DNA of 64,000 bases, from assembly GCF_009755885.1 (NCBI RefSeq), contig NZ_VYIX01000001.1:392419-456418 (forward strand). Direction: 5' to 3'. This DNA comes from Brachyspira sp. SAP_772. GTDB lineage: Bacteria; Spirochaetota; Brachyspiria; Brachyspirales; Brachyspiraceae. Under the pieces are notes generated by a model that ran no database searches, had not been told where the DNA came from, and saw nothing but the letters and a program-made list of their open reading frames with translations. Of the stretch, positions 52,594 to 61,450 are shown in pieces. A program made the position numbers and the translations under genes. Positions within the stretch are counted from its first letter, which is position 1; the number at the start of each line of letters is the position of its first letter.

Positions 52594-52684
52594 TAGGGAG
52601 GACGTGCATTCCCTCCATCGCAGTACTTGAAAATCAAGCAAGCGGCAGCCGAGCACGATTTTCTGCCATTCGTACTAACCCTAT
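52591..52684. other. G+C-rich structured element of unknown kind
   Basis: About 90 bp much richer in G+C than the surroundings. Self-complementary pieces are nested: TAGGG/CCCTA (52594-52598 with 52679-52683), GGAGG/CCTCC (52597-52601 with 52612-52616), AGTAC/GTACT (52622-52626 with 52672-52676), GAAAATC/GATTTTC (52629-52635 with 52657-52663) and GGCAG/CTGCC (52644-52648 with 52663-52667). Some of these are alternatives. No tRNA T-loop, SRP or 5S motif is found on either strand. It may be a structured RNA or a repeat family member. Confidence 0.55.
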
Positions 52685-52831
52685 ATATTTAGTTTAACAA
52701 AGTTTTTATGAGAAGTCAATAAAAATACTTATTCCTAAATAAATAGCAAAATAAAATATACTTGATTTTTCATTATTATGTAATTATACTTTAAATATTA
52801 TTATTTTTTTGGGAGGTATAAAAAATATAAT

Positions 52832-53530
52832 ATGAAAGTTGCTGTTATTGGTGATTTACATGGTAAGCCTTGCTGGAAACATTTGTTAAAAGATAATATT
52901 AATAATTTTGATAAGATAGTTTTTTTGGGGGATTATAGTGATGATAGCTGGGTTACTTTTACAGATAAAGAGATTGTTGATAATTTAAAAGATGTTATAG
53001 AGTTTAAAAGAAATAATGATTCTAAAGTTGAGCTTCTTATAGGAAATCATGACTTTCAGTATATAGTTGGATATCCTACAGCAAGCAGATATAGAAAAAG
53101 TTATGCTGATGAACTTTATAAAATTTTTAATGATAATAAAGATATATTTAATGTAGTTTATGTATTAAAAGATTATGTATTTAGCCATGCAGGAATTACG
53201 AATGGTTGGATTAATTATATAAAGAAAAAATATAATACTAATGATTTTAATAATATTAATGATATAACTAAAATTATTAATATGGTTTATTCAAATTGCA
53301 AAGAAGATTGTAATATTGCCTCTTATAGAAGGGGAGGAATGAATAAGTTTGCTGGGATATTATGGGCAGATATTGGTGATTTGCAAGAAGATGGATGTTT
53401 TGATTATAATCAGATTGTGGGGCATAATAGGGTAAAAGTAAATACTGTTCTAGAAAAAAATAATCATAAGATTTATATGTGCGATCATTTTGACAGTGAT
53501 GATAGTTGTTTAATTGTATTAGATGTTTAA
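52832..53530 (+). CDS. calcineurin-like metallophosphoesterase
   Basis: A 232-residue soluble phosphoesterase of the PPP-like type. Motifs are in order: VIGDLHGK (Asp8, His10), FLGDYSDDS, LIGNHDFQ, FSHAGITNGW and VGHNRV, which together form the dinuclear metal site. Insertions differ from the small symmetrical ApaH enzymes; the substrate is unknown. A strong GGGAGG site lies well before the ATG. It is a single-gene unit without clear partners. Confidence 0.88.
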   Translation: MKVAVIGDLHGKPCWKHLLKDNINNFDKIVFLGDYSDDSWVTFTDKEIVDNLKDVIEFKRNNDSKVELLIGNHDFQYIVGYPTASRYRKSYADELYKIFNDNKDIFNVVYVLKDYVFSHAGITNGWINYIKKKYNTNDFNNINDITKIINMVYSNCKEDCNIASYRRGGMNKFAGILWADIGDLQEDGCFDYNQIVGHNRVKVNTVLEKNNHKIYMCDHFDSDDSCLIVLDV

Positions 53531-53631
53531 CAAAAAAATACATATTTTTTATTAATTCTGTATTTCTTATTATATTTTTTTAATAATGTAAAATTAATTA
53601 TATCCGAATAGTTATGTAGTAATATTTTAAT

Positions 53632-55065
53632 ATGGGTTTAAATATGCGATATATAGCTATTTTGATGGCTTTTACATTATGTTTTACTTTAAATATTAAT
53701 GCTGCCCAAAGCGTTTATAATATATTTGCTGATACTAATAATATATATTCTAGCAGTCTTCATAATATAACTAATAGTTTTAGTTTGAATAATACAGGAA
53801 ATTTATCTTATAGAAAAGATATATCAAGTTTATTTTCAAAAGATATAATGAACAAGGTAAATTATTCTGGAATAACTTACAGTAGAGATATAAAGTTTAT
53901 GGAAGGAGCAAATGCAGGAATAGGTATTTTGTTTCCAAATATAAAATCTTTTGTAAAGATAGAAAATAAAGGTTATTCATTTTTTGATAATTTATTAGTA
54001 AACAGTTTTACAATAGAGTTTTATTTAAAGCCTTATAAGATGCGAATGAACTCACAGGTATTATCTAAAACATCAATATATCAAGACGGCGACACTACAA
54101 AATATGCTGGTATTAGAGCTAATATAATAGATGGCCGTTTAGTTTGGCAGTTTAATAATTTATTTATGTATAATGGTAAATATACTAATGTTACTTTAGC
54201 TGAAGGTGAATATTTAAAAGAAAATGAATGGAGACATCATAGCATTAGTTTTGATTCTAAGACAGGAAAATTAGTAAAATATATAGACGGACTTGAGGAT
54301 CAGGTTATTTATTTAACTAGCACAGGAGATAGAATGGGCTCTCCATATGTGTTGGATATAAGTAATATTAATGTTGCTCCTATATACTTAGGACAGGGTT
54401 TTATAGGAGGCATGGATAGATTTTATTTTAGCCCTGATTATAAAAGAACTTTTAATTTAGAAAAATATTTGCCAAGCGGAGAAGTGTTGAGCAAAGTAAT
54501 GCAATTTAATAGCGATAATATTTTTATAGATGAAATAAATTATATAGCAAAAACTACTAATGCTACAGGAGTGTATGTTTATTATAGAACTTCTAATAAT
54601 TATTTTTCTGAAGAAGACAGCAATATAGAATGGACACTTTTAGATTCAACTAATAATATTATAGCTAGTCCTAAGACTAAATATATTCAAGTTAAGGCAT
54701 TATTAGAAAGCGATTCATCTATGGAATATACTCCTTCATTGAACAAGGTTGAAATAATTTATCATGAAGGAAGAGCTCCTCAGGCACCTACTAATTTAAA
54801 GGCTATTGTTGCTAATAATTCTATAGTTTTAGATTGGGAAGGAAGTCATGAAAATGTAAGCGGATACAAGATATATTACGGCACTGAATCTGGAATATAC
54901 AATAATTATGAGCCTATTGTAGTTGATGGCAATCAAACTGAGTATGTTATTAATAATTTAGAATATGGAAAACTTTACTACTTTAGAGTAACAACTATAG
55001 GTGGTGAAGGAGGAGATATAGAAAGTGAATTTTCTAGTGAAGTTTATGCTAGACCTTTTCACTAA
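53632..55065 (+). CDS. secreted LamG-like / fibronectin type III protein
   Basis: A 477-residue exported protein; the frame starts at ATG 53632, with an alternative ATG at 53644 that gives the tidier signal peptide (ending N-I-N-A). A concanavalin-A/LamG-like jelly-roll domain lies at about 85-285 (FTIEFYLKPYKMRMNSQ, NEWRHHSISFDS, GGMDRFYFSP). A linker region follows, then a fibronectin type III domain at about 385-475 (PQAPTNLKAIVANNSIVLDW, YKIYYGTESG, YYFRVTTIGG). Such combinations bind glycans or other surface partners. The next gene, a TPR protein, follows 23 nt later. Confidence 0.85.
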   Translation: MGLNMRYIAILMAFTLCFTLNINAAQSVYNIFADTNNIYSSSLHNITNSFSLNNTGNLSYRKDISSLFSKDIMNKVNYSGITYSRDIKFMEGANAGIGILFPNIKSFVKIENKGYSFFDNLLVNSFTIEFYLKPYKMRMNSQVLSKTSIYQDGDTTKYAGIRANIIDGRLVWQFNNLFMYNGKYTNVTLAEGEYLKENEWRHHSISFDSKTGKLVKYIDGLEDQVIYLTSTGDRMGSPYVLDISNINVAPIYLGQGFIGGMDRFYFSPDYKRTFNLEKYLPSGEVLSKVMQFNSDNIFIDEINYIAKTTNATGVYVYYRTSNNYFSEEDSNIEWTLLDSTNNIIASPKTKYIQVKALLESDSSMEYTPSLNKVEIIYHEGRAPQAPTNLKAIVANNSIVLDWEGSHENVSGYKIYYGTESGIYNNYEPIVVDGNQTEYVINNLEYGKLYYFRVTTIGGEGGDIESEFSSEVYARPFH

Positions 55066-55088
55066 TATATAATTTAAGGAGAAATACT

Positions 55089-55949
55089 GTGTCTATTAAT
55101 ACTAAAGCTACAAAGTTGAGTAATCTTGCCGAAGAATTATTGAAGAAAGGGGTTAATACCGAAGCAGTAGAGGCATTAAAAAGAAGTATTAGATTAAGTA
55201 ACGGTGAAGATATGAAATCTTATTTAAAGATAGCTATTACTTTATTTAATAATGGTGATTATGAGCATGCTAAAGTTTTCTTAAATACTTTCTTAGAATA
55301 TTGGATGGCAGCTGAAGCTTATTTTATATTAGGCTCTATTTCCAAAAAAGAATGCAAATTGCAGGAGGCTTTTGAACATTATAAAAAGGGTGTTGCTTTA
55401 TATAATGGAGATGATCTTGTACCTTATTATGAGTTTTTGTCTTTATGCAGTGTTTTAAAAGAAGAAGATAAAGGAATAGATACAGCTAAATATATATTAA
55501 AAATAGATAATAGAGATAGAATAGCTTTAGTATTTTTGGCTAATTATTTCTTTGCTAATAAGAAATATAAAGAAGCTATGAAATTTTATGAGGTTTTAGT
55601 TGATAATAATTTAGCTGATTATAATGATTATCATTATTATGGCGTTTGTTTGCATGAGTTAAAAGATTATAAGAGGGCAGAAAACATGTATTTACAGGCT
55701 TTAGAGATGTATCCTGCTGATAGCCCTGAAACTATGGCTTTAAAAAATTTAAGGAATAAAAAATTAGAAGATAATTATCCTAATATAGAAAAGAGCAAAA
55801 AAGAATATTTAGATAATATAAAACATTCTCCAAAATCAAGTGATTATTTCCATTTAGGAAACATTGAGTTTATTAATGGTAATTATGACAAAGCTTCAGA
55901 ATTTTATTCTAAAGCTAAAGAACTTTATTTAGACAAAGTATGTGTTTGA
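55089..55949 (+). CDS. tetratricopeptide repeat protein
   Basis: A 286-residue soluble protein built of about seven TPR units (KGVNTEAVEALKRSIRLSN, NNGDYEHAKVFLNTFLEY, ANKKYKEAMKFYEVLVDNN, INGNYDKASEFYSKAKEL). The start is GTG at 55089, with AAGGAG 8 nt upstream; no ATG start fits. TPRs bind peptides or helices of partner proteins. It is probably co-transcribed with the LamG/FN3 gene and ends before a strong terminator. No catalytic domain is present. Confidence 0.85.
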   Translation: MSINTKATKLSNLAEELLKKGVNTEAVEALKRSIRLSNGEDMKSYLKIAITLFNNGDYEHAKVFLNTFLEYWMAAEAYFILGSISKKECKLQEAFEHYKKGVALYNGDDLVPYYEFLSLCSVLKEEDKGIDTAKYILKIDNRDRIALVFLANYFFANKKYKEAMKFYEVLVDNNLADYNDYHYYGVCLHELKDYKRAENMYLQALEMYPADSPETMALKNLRNKKLEDNYPNIEKSKKEYLDNIKHSPKSSDYFHLGNIEFINGNYDKASEFYSKAKELYLDKVCV

Positions 55950-55962
55950 TTTATATATATAA

Positions 55963-55995
55963 AAAAAGCCCTATAGATTATCTATAGGGCTTTTT
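55963..55995. terminator. strong bidirectional terminator
   Basis: GCCCTATAGA (55968-55977) and TCTATAGGGC (55981-55990) pair perfectly around the loop TTA, with A and T runs on both sides. It separates the convergent TPR gene and DUF2156 gene. Confidence 0.92.
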
Positions 55996-56005
55996 ATTTC
56001 TTTAA

Positions 56006-56959
56006 TTATTTTCCTGTGCAAAAACCAGAATATTTCTCTACAAACTTAACAGGGTTATAAGATAATTTAGCCTTTCTAAGCCCTAAATCTCCAACATCCT
56101 GCTCTCTATTTACAAACTTATATCCTTCTCTTTTATTGTTTTCTAAGAATAGTCTATTTATAGCCTGATAGCTTCCTTTATAATTCCTATCCCCTCTCTC
56201 AGAATGCACCACTATAGTATCTCTCATAGTAAAATCTGCTATAGTGTATGCTACAATTTTTTTGTCTATATATATGGCTCCGCCAGTGATGCCGTCAATT
56301 TCTTTCCAATTATTTATAAGGCTATTTATCATCATTATGTCTGCCTCAGCACGAACTTCATGGGTTAATAGTTTATTTTTGTCAAAAGCTTCACATTCTG
56401 TTTTTATATCTTCACTGTTATTATTAATGCTTTCCATTTCATTTATTTCCCAACTCTTTTCAAACTCAAATATATCTCTAATCATCTCTTCATTTTCTAT
56501 ATCTATATTTTTATATTCAAAATCATTTTTTATAAATTGATTATACAAGTTTTTTTTATTATGAAACTTTTTGCCGCTTAAATTAATTAATTCATCAACA
56601 TCATATAAATATTCCCACTCATCTCTCACTTCTTTTACGCTTATTTTAGTGTACTTTTCCCAAAATAAAGCTAATTCTTTTGGTATTCTAATTATAGATT
56701 CCTTAGATATTTCACAAGGACTCATATCATTACAAAAATTAGTATCAAACCAATCTCCAACAGGAGCCCAATAAATTGTATATGGCGAGCGTTGTCTAAT
56801 CCATACCAATTTTTCTGTAAAAGCCCATTCAAGCATATATATATCTTTAAGCCCAAAGAGGTTCATAAAGGTATAATCTGCAGATTGTTCTGGGGTGATA
56901 GAAAAATATTTATTGTATAATTTTTGTTTATCTAAACTTATAGGTTCAAATTCAAGCAT
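56006..56959 (-). CDS. DUF2156 family protein (phosphatidylglycerol lysyltransferase C-terminal-like)
   Basis: A 317-residue soluble protein with the double GNAT-like fold of DUF2156. Diagnostic segments are YLYDVDELINLSGKKFHNKKN, the acidic NNSEDIKTECEA region, GGAIYIDKKIVAYTIAD, and FVNREQDVGDLGLRKAK at the C-terminus. It lacks the membrane domain of MprF, so it is not itself the flippase and lysyltransferase. Stand-alone members have unknown acceptors. It is monocistronic and stops at a terminator shared with the TPR gene. Confidence 0.88.
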   Translation of the reverse strand: MLEFEPISLDKQKLYNKYFSITPEQSADYTFMNLFGLKDIYMLEWAFTEKLVWIRQRSPYTIYWAPVGDWFDTNFCNDMSPCEISKESIIRIPKELALFWEKYTKISVKEVRDEWEYLYDVDELINLSGKKFHNKKNLYNQFIKNDFEYKNIDIENEEMIRDIFEFEKSWEINEMESINNNSEDIKTECEAFDKNKLLTHEVRAEADIMMINSLINNWKEIDGITGGAIYIDKKIVAYTIADFTMRDTIVVHSERGDRNYKGSYQAINRLFLENNKREGYKFVNREQDVGDLGLRKAKLSYNPVKFVEKYSGFCTGK

Positions 56960-57072
56960 AACTGTATTTCCTTTATTTATAAAATGTTAAATATAATACA
57001 AGAGTAATAATATAGAATTATTATATATACTAAAAATCTTTTACCAATTTATTGAGTAGTATAAAAGAATAA

Positions 57073-57702
57073 TTACTTTTTTCTTTTTAAATCTATTTGC
57101 CTTTGTATTTCTTTTAAGTTTCTTACCTTTATTGTATTAGTGCGTACATCAATTTTACCAGATTTAATTAAATTGTTTAATACTTTCTGTACATCATTAA
57201 TATTTATACCGCACCAATTTGCTATATCGGCTATAGTAGCATTTAATTCTTGAGGGTCATAATAATGATCTCTAGGAATATTTTGAAGTTCAGCTAATAA
57301 TAATAAACAGTCATAAACTCTTAAATCTGTTTCTGGTAATTGAAGTATTAATAATCTTCTTTTGGCATCAAATATTCTTTTAGCAAGCATTTTAGATAGT
57401 TTTAATGCCATAGCTGTGTTGTTGCCTAATATTGTTTGAAAGTTTTCTTTTGTTAATTCAAGTAATGTAGTAGGTTCATTTGCTATAGCAGAAGCACTTC
57501 TTGTTGTGCCTTCAAGTATAGCCATCTCTCCAAAGAAATCTCCCGGGTAAACTATATCTAATAATTTTTCTACATCTTTTATTACTTTAGTTATCTTCAC
57601 AGAGCCGCTTTGAACCATGTAAAATTTATTACCTGTTTCATATTCCAAAAATATTATATCATCAGCCTCATATTTTTTTGTATGTGAATATATATTATCC
57701 AT
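57073..57702 (-). CDS. Crp/Fnr family transcription regulator
   Basis: A 209-residue protein with an N-terminal cyclic-nucleotide-binding-type beta barrel (about 15-125; PGDFFGEMAILEGTTRSASAIA is the phosphate-binding cassette). A C-terminal winged helix follows (about 145-209; ATIADIANWCGININDVQKVLNNL is the helix-turn-helix). The cassette has the Glu and Arg that bind cAMP phosphate in true cNMP receptors. Its ligand and targets cannot be read here. The preceding gene, 9 nt upstream, encodes a second cNMP-binding protein. Confidence 0.9.
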   Translation of the reverse strand: MDNIYSHTKKYEADDIIFLEYETGNKFYMVQSGSVKITKVIKDVEKLLDIVYPGDFFGEMAILEGTTRSASAIANEPTTLLELTKENFQTILGNNTAMALKLSKMLAKRIFDAKRRLLILQLPETDLRVYDCLLLLAELQNIPRDHYYDPQELNATIADIANWCGININDVQKVLNNLIKSGKIDVRTNTIKVRNLKEIQRQIDLKRKK

Positions 57703-57711
57703 TTTTTATCC

Positions 57712-58719
57712 TTAATTAAGTTTTTGTATACTGTCATTAGCCTCTTGTGATAAACTATCCATTGGAGGTATTGACATAACTTTTTGATAATATGCTTTTG
57801 CTTTATCTTTATCACCAATACTAGCAAAGCTTTTACCCAAATATAATATTGCTTCTTTTACATTTTTTGATTTTGGATAAGTTTTTATTGCTGATAATAA
57901 AACCTTAGAAGCATTATCATATTTATTAATATAATAATATGCTTTTCCCATATAAAATATTGAGCTTTCAGCAACTTCTTTATCTTCATTTTTTAAAAGA
58001 GTATTAAATGATTTTATAGCGTTCACGTAATCGCCTCTCTCATAAAACTCTAAAGCTCTATCATAATCTTTATTGTTAATAGAGTGATTTTCTATAGATG
58101 TACTTGGATTACTTATTATTTTTTGTTCTTCTGTTGTATTATCTTCTAATGGTGCTATATTGCTATCATCTGTGATGTTTAATAAATTTTTACATTCTTT
58201 TATTTTTTGCTCTACAGTATGATAAAATACAGAATCTTCATCGGCAGATTGTATATATCTTTTATAAGCATATAAGGCATTTTTATATTTTTTAGCTTTG
58301 AAATAAAACTCACCAATATTATATAGCCCCTCTAATGGTGAAGGACCTTCTTCATCTATTGTATTTTCTACTAATATACCAACTTTTTTGTTTATTCTTC
58401 TTAATTGATTTGAAAATACTTTTAGCATTTTTATGATTATTGGTTTATTTTTTGAAACTAAACTTTCAAACTCGCTATAAGTTAAAATAATAATAACGCA
58501 ATCTGTTAAACATTGAACAGTATCTTCTTGAGGATAAGTACCTAGTATACTCTTTACGCCAAAAAACTCACCTACATTGATTAATTCTCTAGTTTCATGC
58601 CCATTTTCTTCCGATAAAAATATACTCTGGGCTTGACCCTGCTTTAGAATATAAACTCTATCAGAATTATCTCCAGCAAAATACACTATAGATCCTGCTT
58701 TATATACTCTTGTTTGCAT
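57712..58719 (-). CDS. cyclic-nucleotide-binding domain / TPR protein
   Basis: A 335-residue protein with an N-terminal cNMP-binding barrel (about 1-115; VGEFFGVKSILGTYPQEDTV), in which the phosphate-binding Arg is missing. A linker (150-215, Ser/Asn/Glu-rich) follows, then TPR repeats (about 130-165 and 215-335; ERGDYVNAIKSFNTLLKNED, YYINKYDNASKVLLSAIKTYP, SIGDKDKAKAYYQKVMSIPP). It lacks the DNA-binding domain of Crp, so a ligand-sensing adaptor is more likely than a regulator. It starts the pair with the Crp/Fnr gene. Confidence 0.85.
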   Translation of the reverse strand: MQTRVYKAGSIVYFAGDNSDRVYILKQGQAQSIFLSEENGHETRELINVGEFFGVKSILGTYPQEDTVQCLTDCVIIILTYSEFESLVSKNKPIIIKMLKVFSNQLRRINKKVGILVENTIDEEGPSPLEGLYNIGEFYFKAKKYKNALYAYKRYIQSADEDSVFYHTVEQKIKECKNLLNITDDSNIAPLEDNTTEEQKIISNPSTSIENHSINNKDYDRALEFYERGDYVNAIKSFNTLLKNEDKEVAESSIFYMGKAYYYINKYDNASKVLLSAIKTYPKSKNVKEAILYLGKSFASIGDKDKAKAYYQKVMSIPPMDSLSQEANDSIQKLN

Positions 58720-58833
58720 TATTGTTTCCTTAAAATATTTTGGATATTTCTTATTACTAAAGTTAATTTTATCACTAATAAACCTTTTTTCAAGTTATTT
58801 TTTAGTATTTTTGGTTATATATAAATAGCTATA

Positions 58834-58874
58834 TTTTTTATTCAACTTTTTCCCGCCGCAAAAAGTTGCAAAAA
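58834..58874. repeat. second copy (inverted) of the 41-nt interspersed repeat
   Basis: Exactly the reverse complement of 19862-19902. The 9-bp stem CAACTTTTT/AAAAAGTTG (58843-58851 with 58860-58868) and the loop CCCGCCGC are intact. It lies between the end of rnhA and the start of the cNMP-TPR gene. The rest of the G+C-rich island found at the first copy is absent here. The gap 58720-58929 otherwise holds only A+T-rich spacer. Confidence 0.9.
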
Positions 58875-58929
58875 ATGCAAATATTTTATTTTTTATATAT
58901 TAGTAATATTTTTGATAAACTTAAAATCT

Positions 58930-59421
58930 TTAGTTTATATCCGTTTTGCTGTAAAACTCGGCTGTACTTCCGTTTTTTATATGTTCGTCCATCAATATAT
59001 TTACTATCTCATCGGCACGGTTGTTTTCTTTATTTGATGAATGCCCTTTTACTTTTATAAACTCAATACTATGTTTTTTTGACAGTTCTATTAATTTGAG
59101 CCAATAATCTTTGTTTTCAACAGGCTTTTTATCGCTTTTAATCCAATTGTTTTTTTGCCAAGAATAAATCCAGCTATTCATACCATTAACTAAATATGCA
59201 CTATCACTGTATAGCTTTATATTATGAGAATGCTTAAGTCTTTCAAGAGCTTTGATTGCAGCTTGCATTTCCATTTTATTATTTGTTGTATGCTCTTCGC
59301 TTTCGCCTATTTCTAGTCTTAAATTATGTTTTTCACTCAATAATATAGCACCCCAAGCTCCTATGCCCGGGTTTCCTCTGCATCCGCCATCTGTGTAGAT
59401 TGTTATATTGTCTTTTTGCAT
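58930..59421 (-). CDS. rnhA: ribonuclease HI
   Basis: Cleaves RNA in RNA-DNA hybrids. The 163 residues carry the four catalytic acids: Asp11 in YTDGGCRGNPG, Glu51 in NNKMEMQAAI, Asp73 in YSDSAYLV and Asp137 in NNRADEI. The basic protrusion region (NSWIYSWQKNNWIKSDKKP) is of the E. coli type. It is the last gene of the minus-strand run cheW-rbfA-nrnA-rnhA and starts 5 nt after nrnA. Confidence 0.96.
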   Translation of the reverse strand: MQKDNITIYTDGGCRGNPGIGAWGAILLSEKHNLRLEIGESEEHTTNNKMEMQAAIKALERLKHSHNIKLYSDSAYLVNGMNSWIYSWQKNNWIKSDKKPVENKDYWLKLIELSKKHSIEFIKVKGHSSNKENNRADEIVNILMDEHIKNGSTAEFYSKTDIN

Positions 59422-59426
59422 ATATT

Positions 59427-60443
59427 TTAAGATTCTAATGATAAAACTATCTTCTCTTTTATAGCTTTTACTAATTCTTCTTTAGTTTTATATTCTTCTT
59501 TTGATACTGTAAAACCTGAAGCTTTAGGGTGTCCGCCGCCGCCGAATGACTCTGCTATCTCTCTTATATCCTTTTTGCATCTGCTTCTTATACTTACTCT
59601 AAAATTATAATCGCTTTCATGTACTATAAAACCTATTAACACATCTTGCATTTGTATGAGAGTATCAGAGGCACTTACACTAATATCTTTTAAATTATGT
59701 CCATTAATTTCTTCTTTTAAACATAAATAACCAATTTTCTTCTCTTCATCTATTACCATATCATTATACATATAAACTAATGCTTCTACATCTATTTTTG
59801 AATATCTCTTTCTAACAACATTACCCAAATTTTCTATATTAACTTTTCTAGACATTATTTTTGAAGCAAAAAGCAATGTTCTCTCTGTAGTGTTGCTAAA
59901 AACAAACCCGCCTGTATCTGTTGAAAGACCGCAGTATAGTAGAGTAGCTATAGTAGAATCCATGTCTTTAAGATATGATGAAAATATGTCAAATATTATC
60001 TCGCAAGTAGCCCCAGCTTTAATATCATCATAAAACATTGTAACACCATTAATGTTTCTTACTTTATGATGGTCTATAAATATTACTTCATTATATTCAC
60101 TAGTAATATTAGCAATCCAGCCAATTCTCTCTATATCTCCAGAATCAAGTATTATAAGTACATCTTTTTTTGGTAAATTATCTTCATTAACTTCAAAAAT
60201 AACTTTATCTATATTTAGTACATTTTTTAATTCTTTAGGCATCTTATCCGTATTAACAACATAAGATTTCTTTTTAAATACTTTTTTTATAAGTAATGAT
60301 AAAGCAAGCCCAGAACATATACAATCTGCATCAGGATTTCTATGACCTGTAATTGTTATGCTTTTAGCATTTGATATTCTTTTTAATATATCTTTTTTTG
60401 TAGTTGTTACTTTTTTTCTATCTGTTTTGGGTTTGATAGGCAT
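59427..60443 (-). CDS. nrnA: DHH-family nanoRNase/pAp phosphatase NrnA
   Basis: Hydrolyses oligoribonucleotides of a few bases and 3'-phosphoadenosine 5'-phosphate. The 338 residues hold the DHH phosphoesterase motifs: TGHRNPDADCICS, LILDSGDIERIGW, FIDHHKVR, LSTDTGGFVFSN, and the DHHA1 signature GGGGHPKASGF at the C-terminus. A Lys/Thr-rich N-terminal stretch of about 25 residues precedes it. It lies 18 nt after rbfA, as commonly found in bacteria with this pair. Confidence 0.93.
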   Translation of the reverse strand: MPIKPKTDRKKVTTTKKDILKRISNAKSITITGHRNPDADCICSGLALSLLIKKVFKKKSYVVNTDKMPKELKNVLNIDKVIFEVNEDNLPKKDVLIILDSGDIERIGWIANITSEYNEVIFIDHHKVRNINGVTMFYDDIKAGATCEIIFDIFSSYLKDMDSTIATLLYCGLSTDTGGFVFSNTTERTLLFASKIMSRKVNIENLGNVVRKRYSKIDVEALVYMYNDMVIDEEKKIGYLCLKEEINGHNLKDISVSASDTLIQMQDVLIGFIVHESDYNFRVSIRSRCKKDIREIAESFGGGGHPKASGFTVSKEEYKTKEELVKAIKEKIVLSLES

Positions 60444-60461
60444 TTTTACTCCGCTATTTTT

Positions 60462-60830
60462 TTATTCTTCTTCTTGACTATCTTCTTTTATATCTAAACT
60501 TCTTATTTCGCTTAATACTTTATTGGTTTCCATTAATGTTTTATCATAATAGAAAGTAAGATTAGGAACATATCTTATAGTAAGCTGTTTTCTTAAATAA
60601 GAAAATATAACCCCCTTAGCACTATTAAGCCCATTTAATACTTCATTTTGTTTGCTAGGGTCTAAGCATACAAAATATACTTTAGCCTCTTTCAAATCTT
60701 TAGCGGTATCAATACGAGTTATAGTAACCAAGTTGTTTTTTATACGAGGGTCTTCTATCTCTCTTAAAAGAATGGTTGATAGTATTTGTTTTATATTTTC
60801 ATTAACTCTAAGTATTCTATGTGATGACAT
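60462..60830 (-). CDS. rbfA: ribosome-binding factor A
   Basis: Assists late maturation of the 30S subunit. The 122-residue KH-like protein shows RILRVNENIKQILSTILLREI at the N-terminus, DPRI, VTITRIDTAKDLKEAKVYFVCL and LRKQLTIRYVPNLTFYYD. The length is normal. Between cheW (5 nt upstream) and nrnA it is part of one operon. An ATG with a decent ribosome site fixes the start. Confidence 0.95.
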   Translation of the reverse strand: MSSHRILRVNENIKQILSTILLREIEDPRIKNNLVTITRIDTAKDLKEAKVYFVCLDPSKQNEVLNGLNSAKGVIFSYLRKQLTIRYVPNLTFYYDKTLMETNKVLSEIRSLDIKEDSQEEE

Positions 60831-60835
60831 ATATT

Positions 60836-61315
60836 TTACTGCACTATTGAATTATTTACTTTATTTGTTAAATTATCAAGTTCATTTTCCAAAAATACTT
60901 TATCTATATCCACTAATATAATCATCTGTTCGTTAGATTTTACTAGTCCATTAATATATCTGCTGTCTATTCCAGAGTGTATATCTATTTCAGATTGTAT
61001 ATTTTCATTGTTAATAGTAAGTACGTCAGATACAGAATCAACCACTAGTCCATATTTTTTATTTCCTATAGCAACTACAACTATTACGCAATTTTCAGGA
61101 TCCATTGGCTTATCAAAATGAAATCTGGATCTTAAATCTATTACTAATATAATAGTACCTCTTAAATTAATAATTCCTTTAAAATATTCAGGAGAGTTAG
61201 GTATTGGAGTAGGAGGCATAAAGCTTAAAATCTCTTGAACTTTGAGAATATCCATACCATATAATTCATTATTTATTTTAAATACAAGTATTTGATTTGA
61301 TGTAGTGCTACTCAT
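60836..61315 (-). CDS. cheW: chemotaxis coupling protein CheW
   Basis: Couples chemoreceptors to the CheA kinase. The 159 residues contain LVFKINNELYGMDILKVQEIL at the start, PEYFKGIINLRGTIILVIDLR, the receptor/CheA interaction region, and VDSVSDVLTI. The gene opens the operon with rbfA, nrnA and rnhA, a mix of motility and RNA metabolism genes. It is set apart from the flagellar genes in the first 10 kb. GGAG precedes the start codon. Confidence 0.95.
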   Translation of the reverse strand: MSSTTSNQILVFKINNELYGMDILKVQEILSFMPPTPIPNSPEYFKGIINLRGTIILVIDLRSRFHFDKPMDPENCVIVVVAIGNKKYGLVVDSVSDVLTINNENIQSEIDIHSGIDSRYINGLVKSNEQMIILVDIDKVFLENELDNLTNKVNNSIVQ

Positions 61316-61416
61316 ATTAACTCCTTAAAAATATACTTCAAAATTATAATATATAACTGTTATAAGTCAAGTACATTTATTTTATTTGATTGTTTATGTA
61401 AATGCTAAAAAAGATA

Positions 61417-61444
61417 TTGATATATTAATTTTTAAATGTATAAT
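61417..61444 (+). promoter_or_regulatory. promoter of birA placed for a leaderless transcript
   Basis: TTGATA at 61417-61422, 16-bp spacer, TATAAT at 61439-61444. A start point seven bases beyond the -10 falls on the A of ATG 61451. The upstream in-frame ATG at 61436 overlaps the -10 box itself. Confidence 0.6.
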
Positions 61445-61450
61445 AAAAAT

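Noticed and set aside
52591-52684. tRNA, SRP RNA or 5S rRNA at the G+C-rich element
   Set aside because: No T-loop consensus, no seven-base acceptor stem with a fitting D arm, and no GGAA-type SRP tip on either strand. It is kept as an unclassified element.
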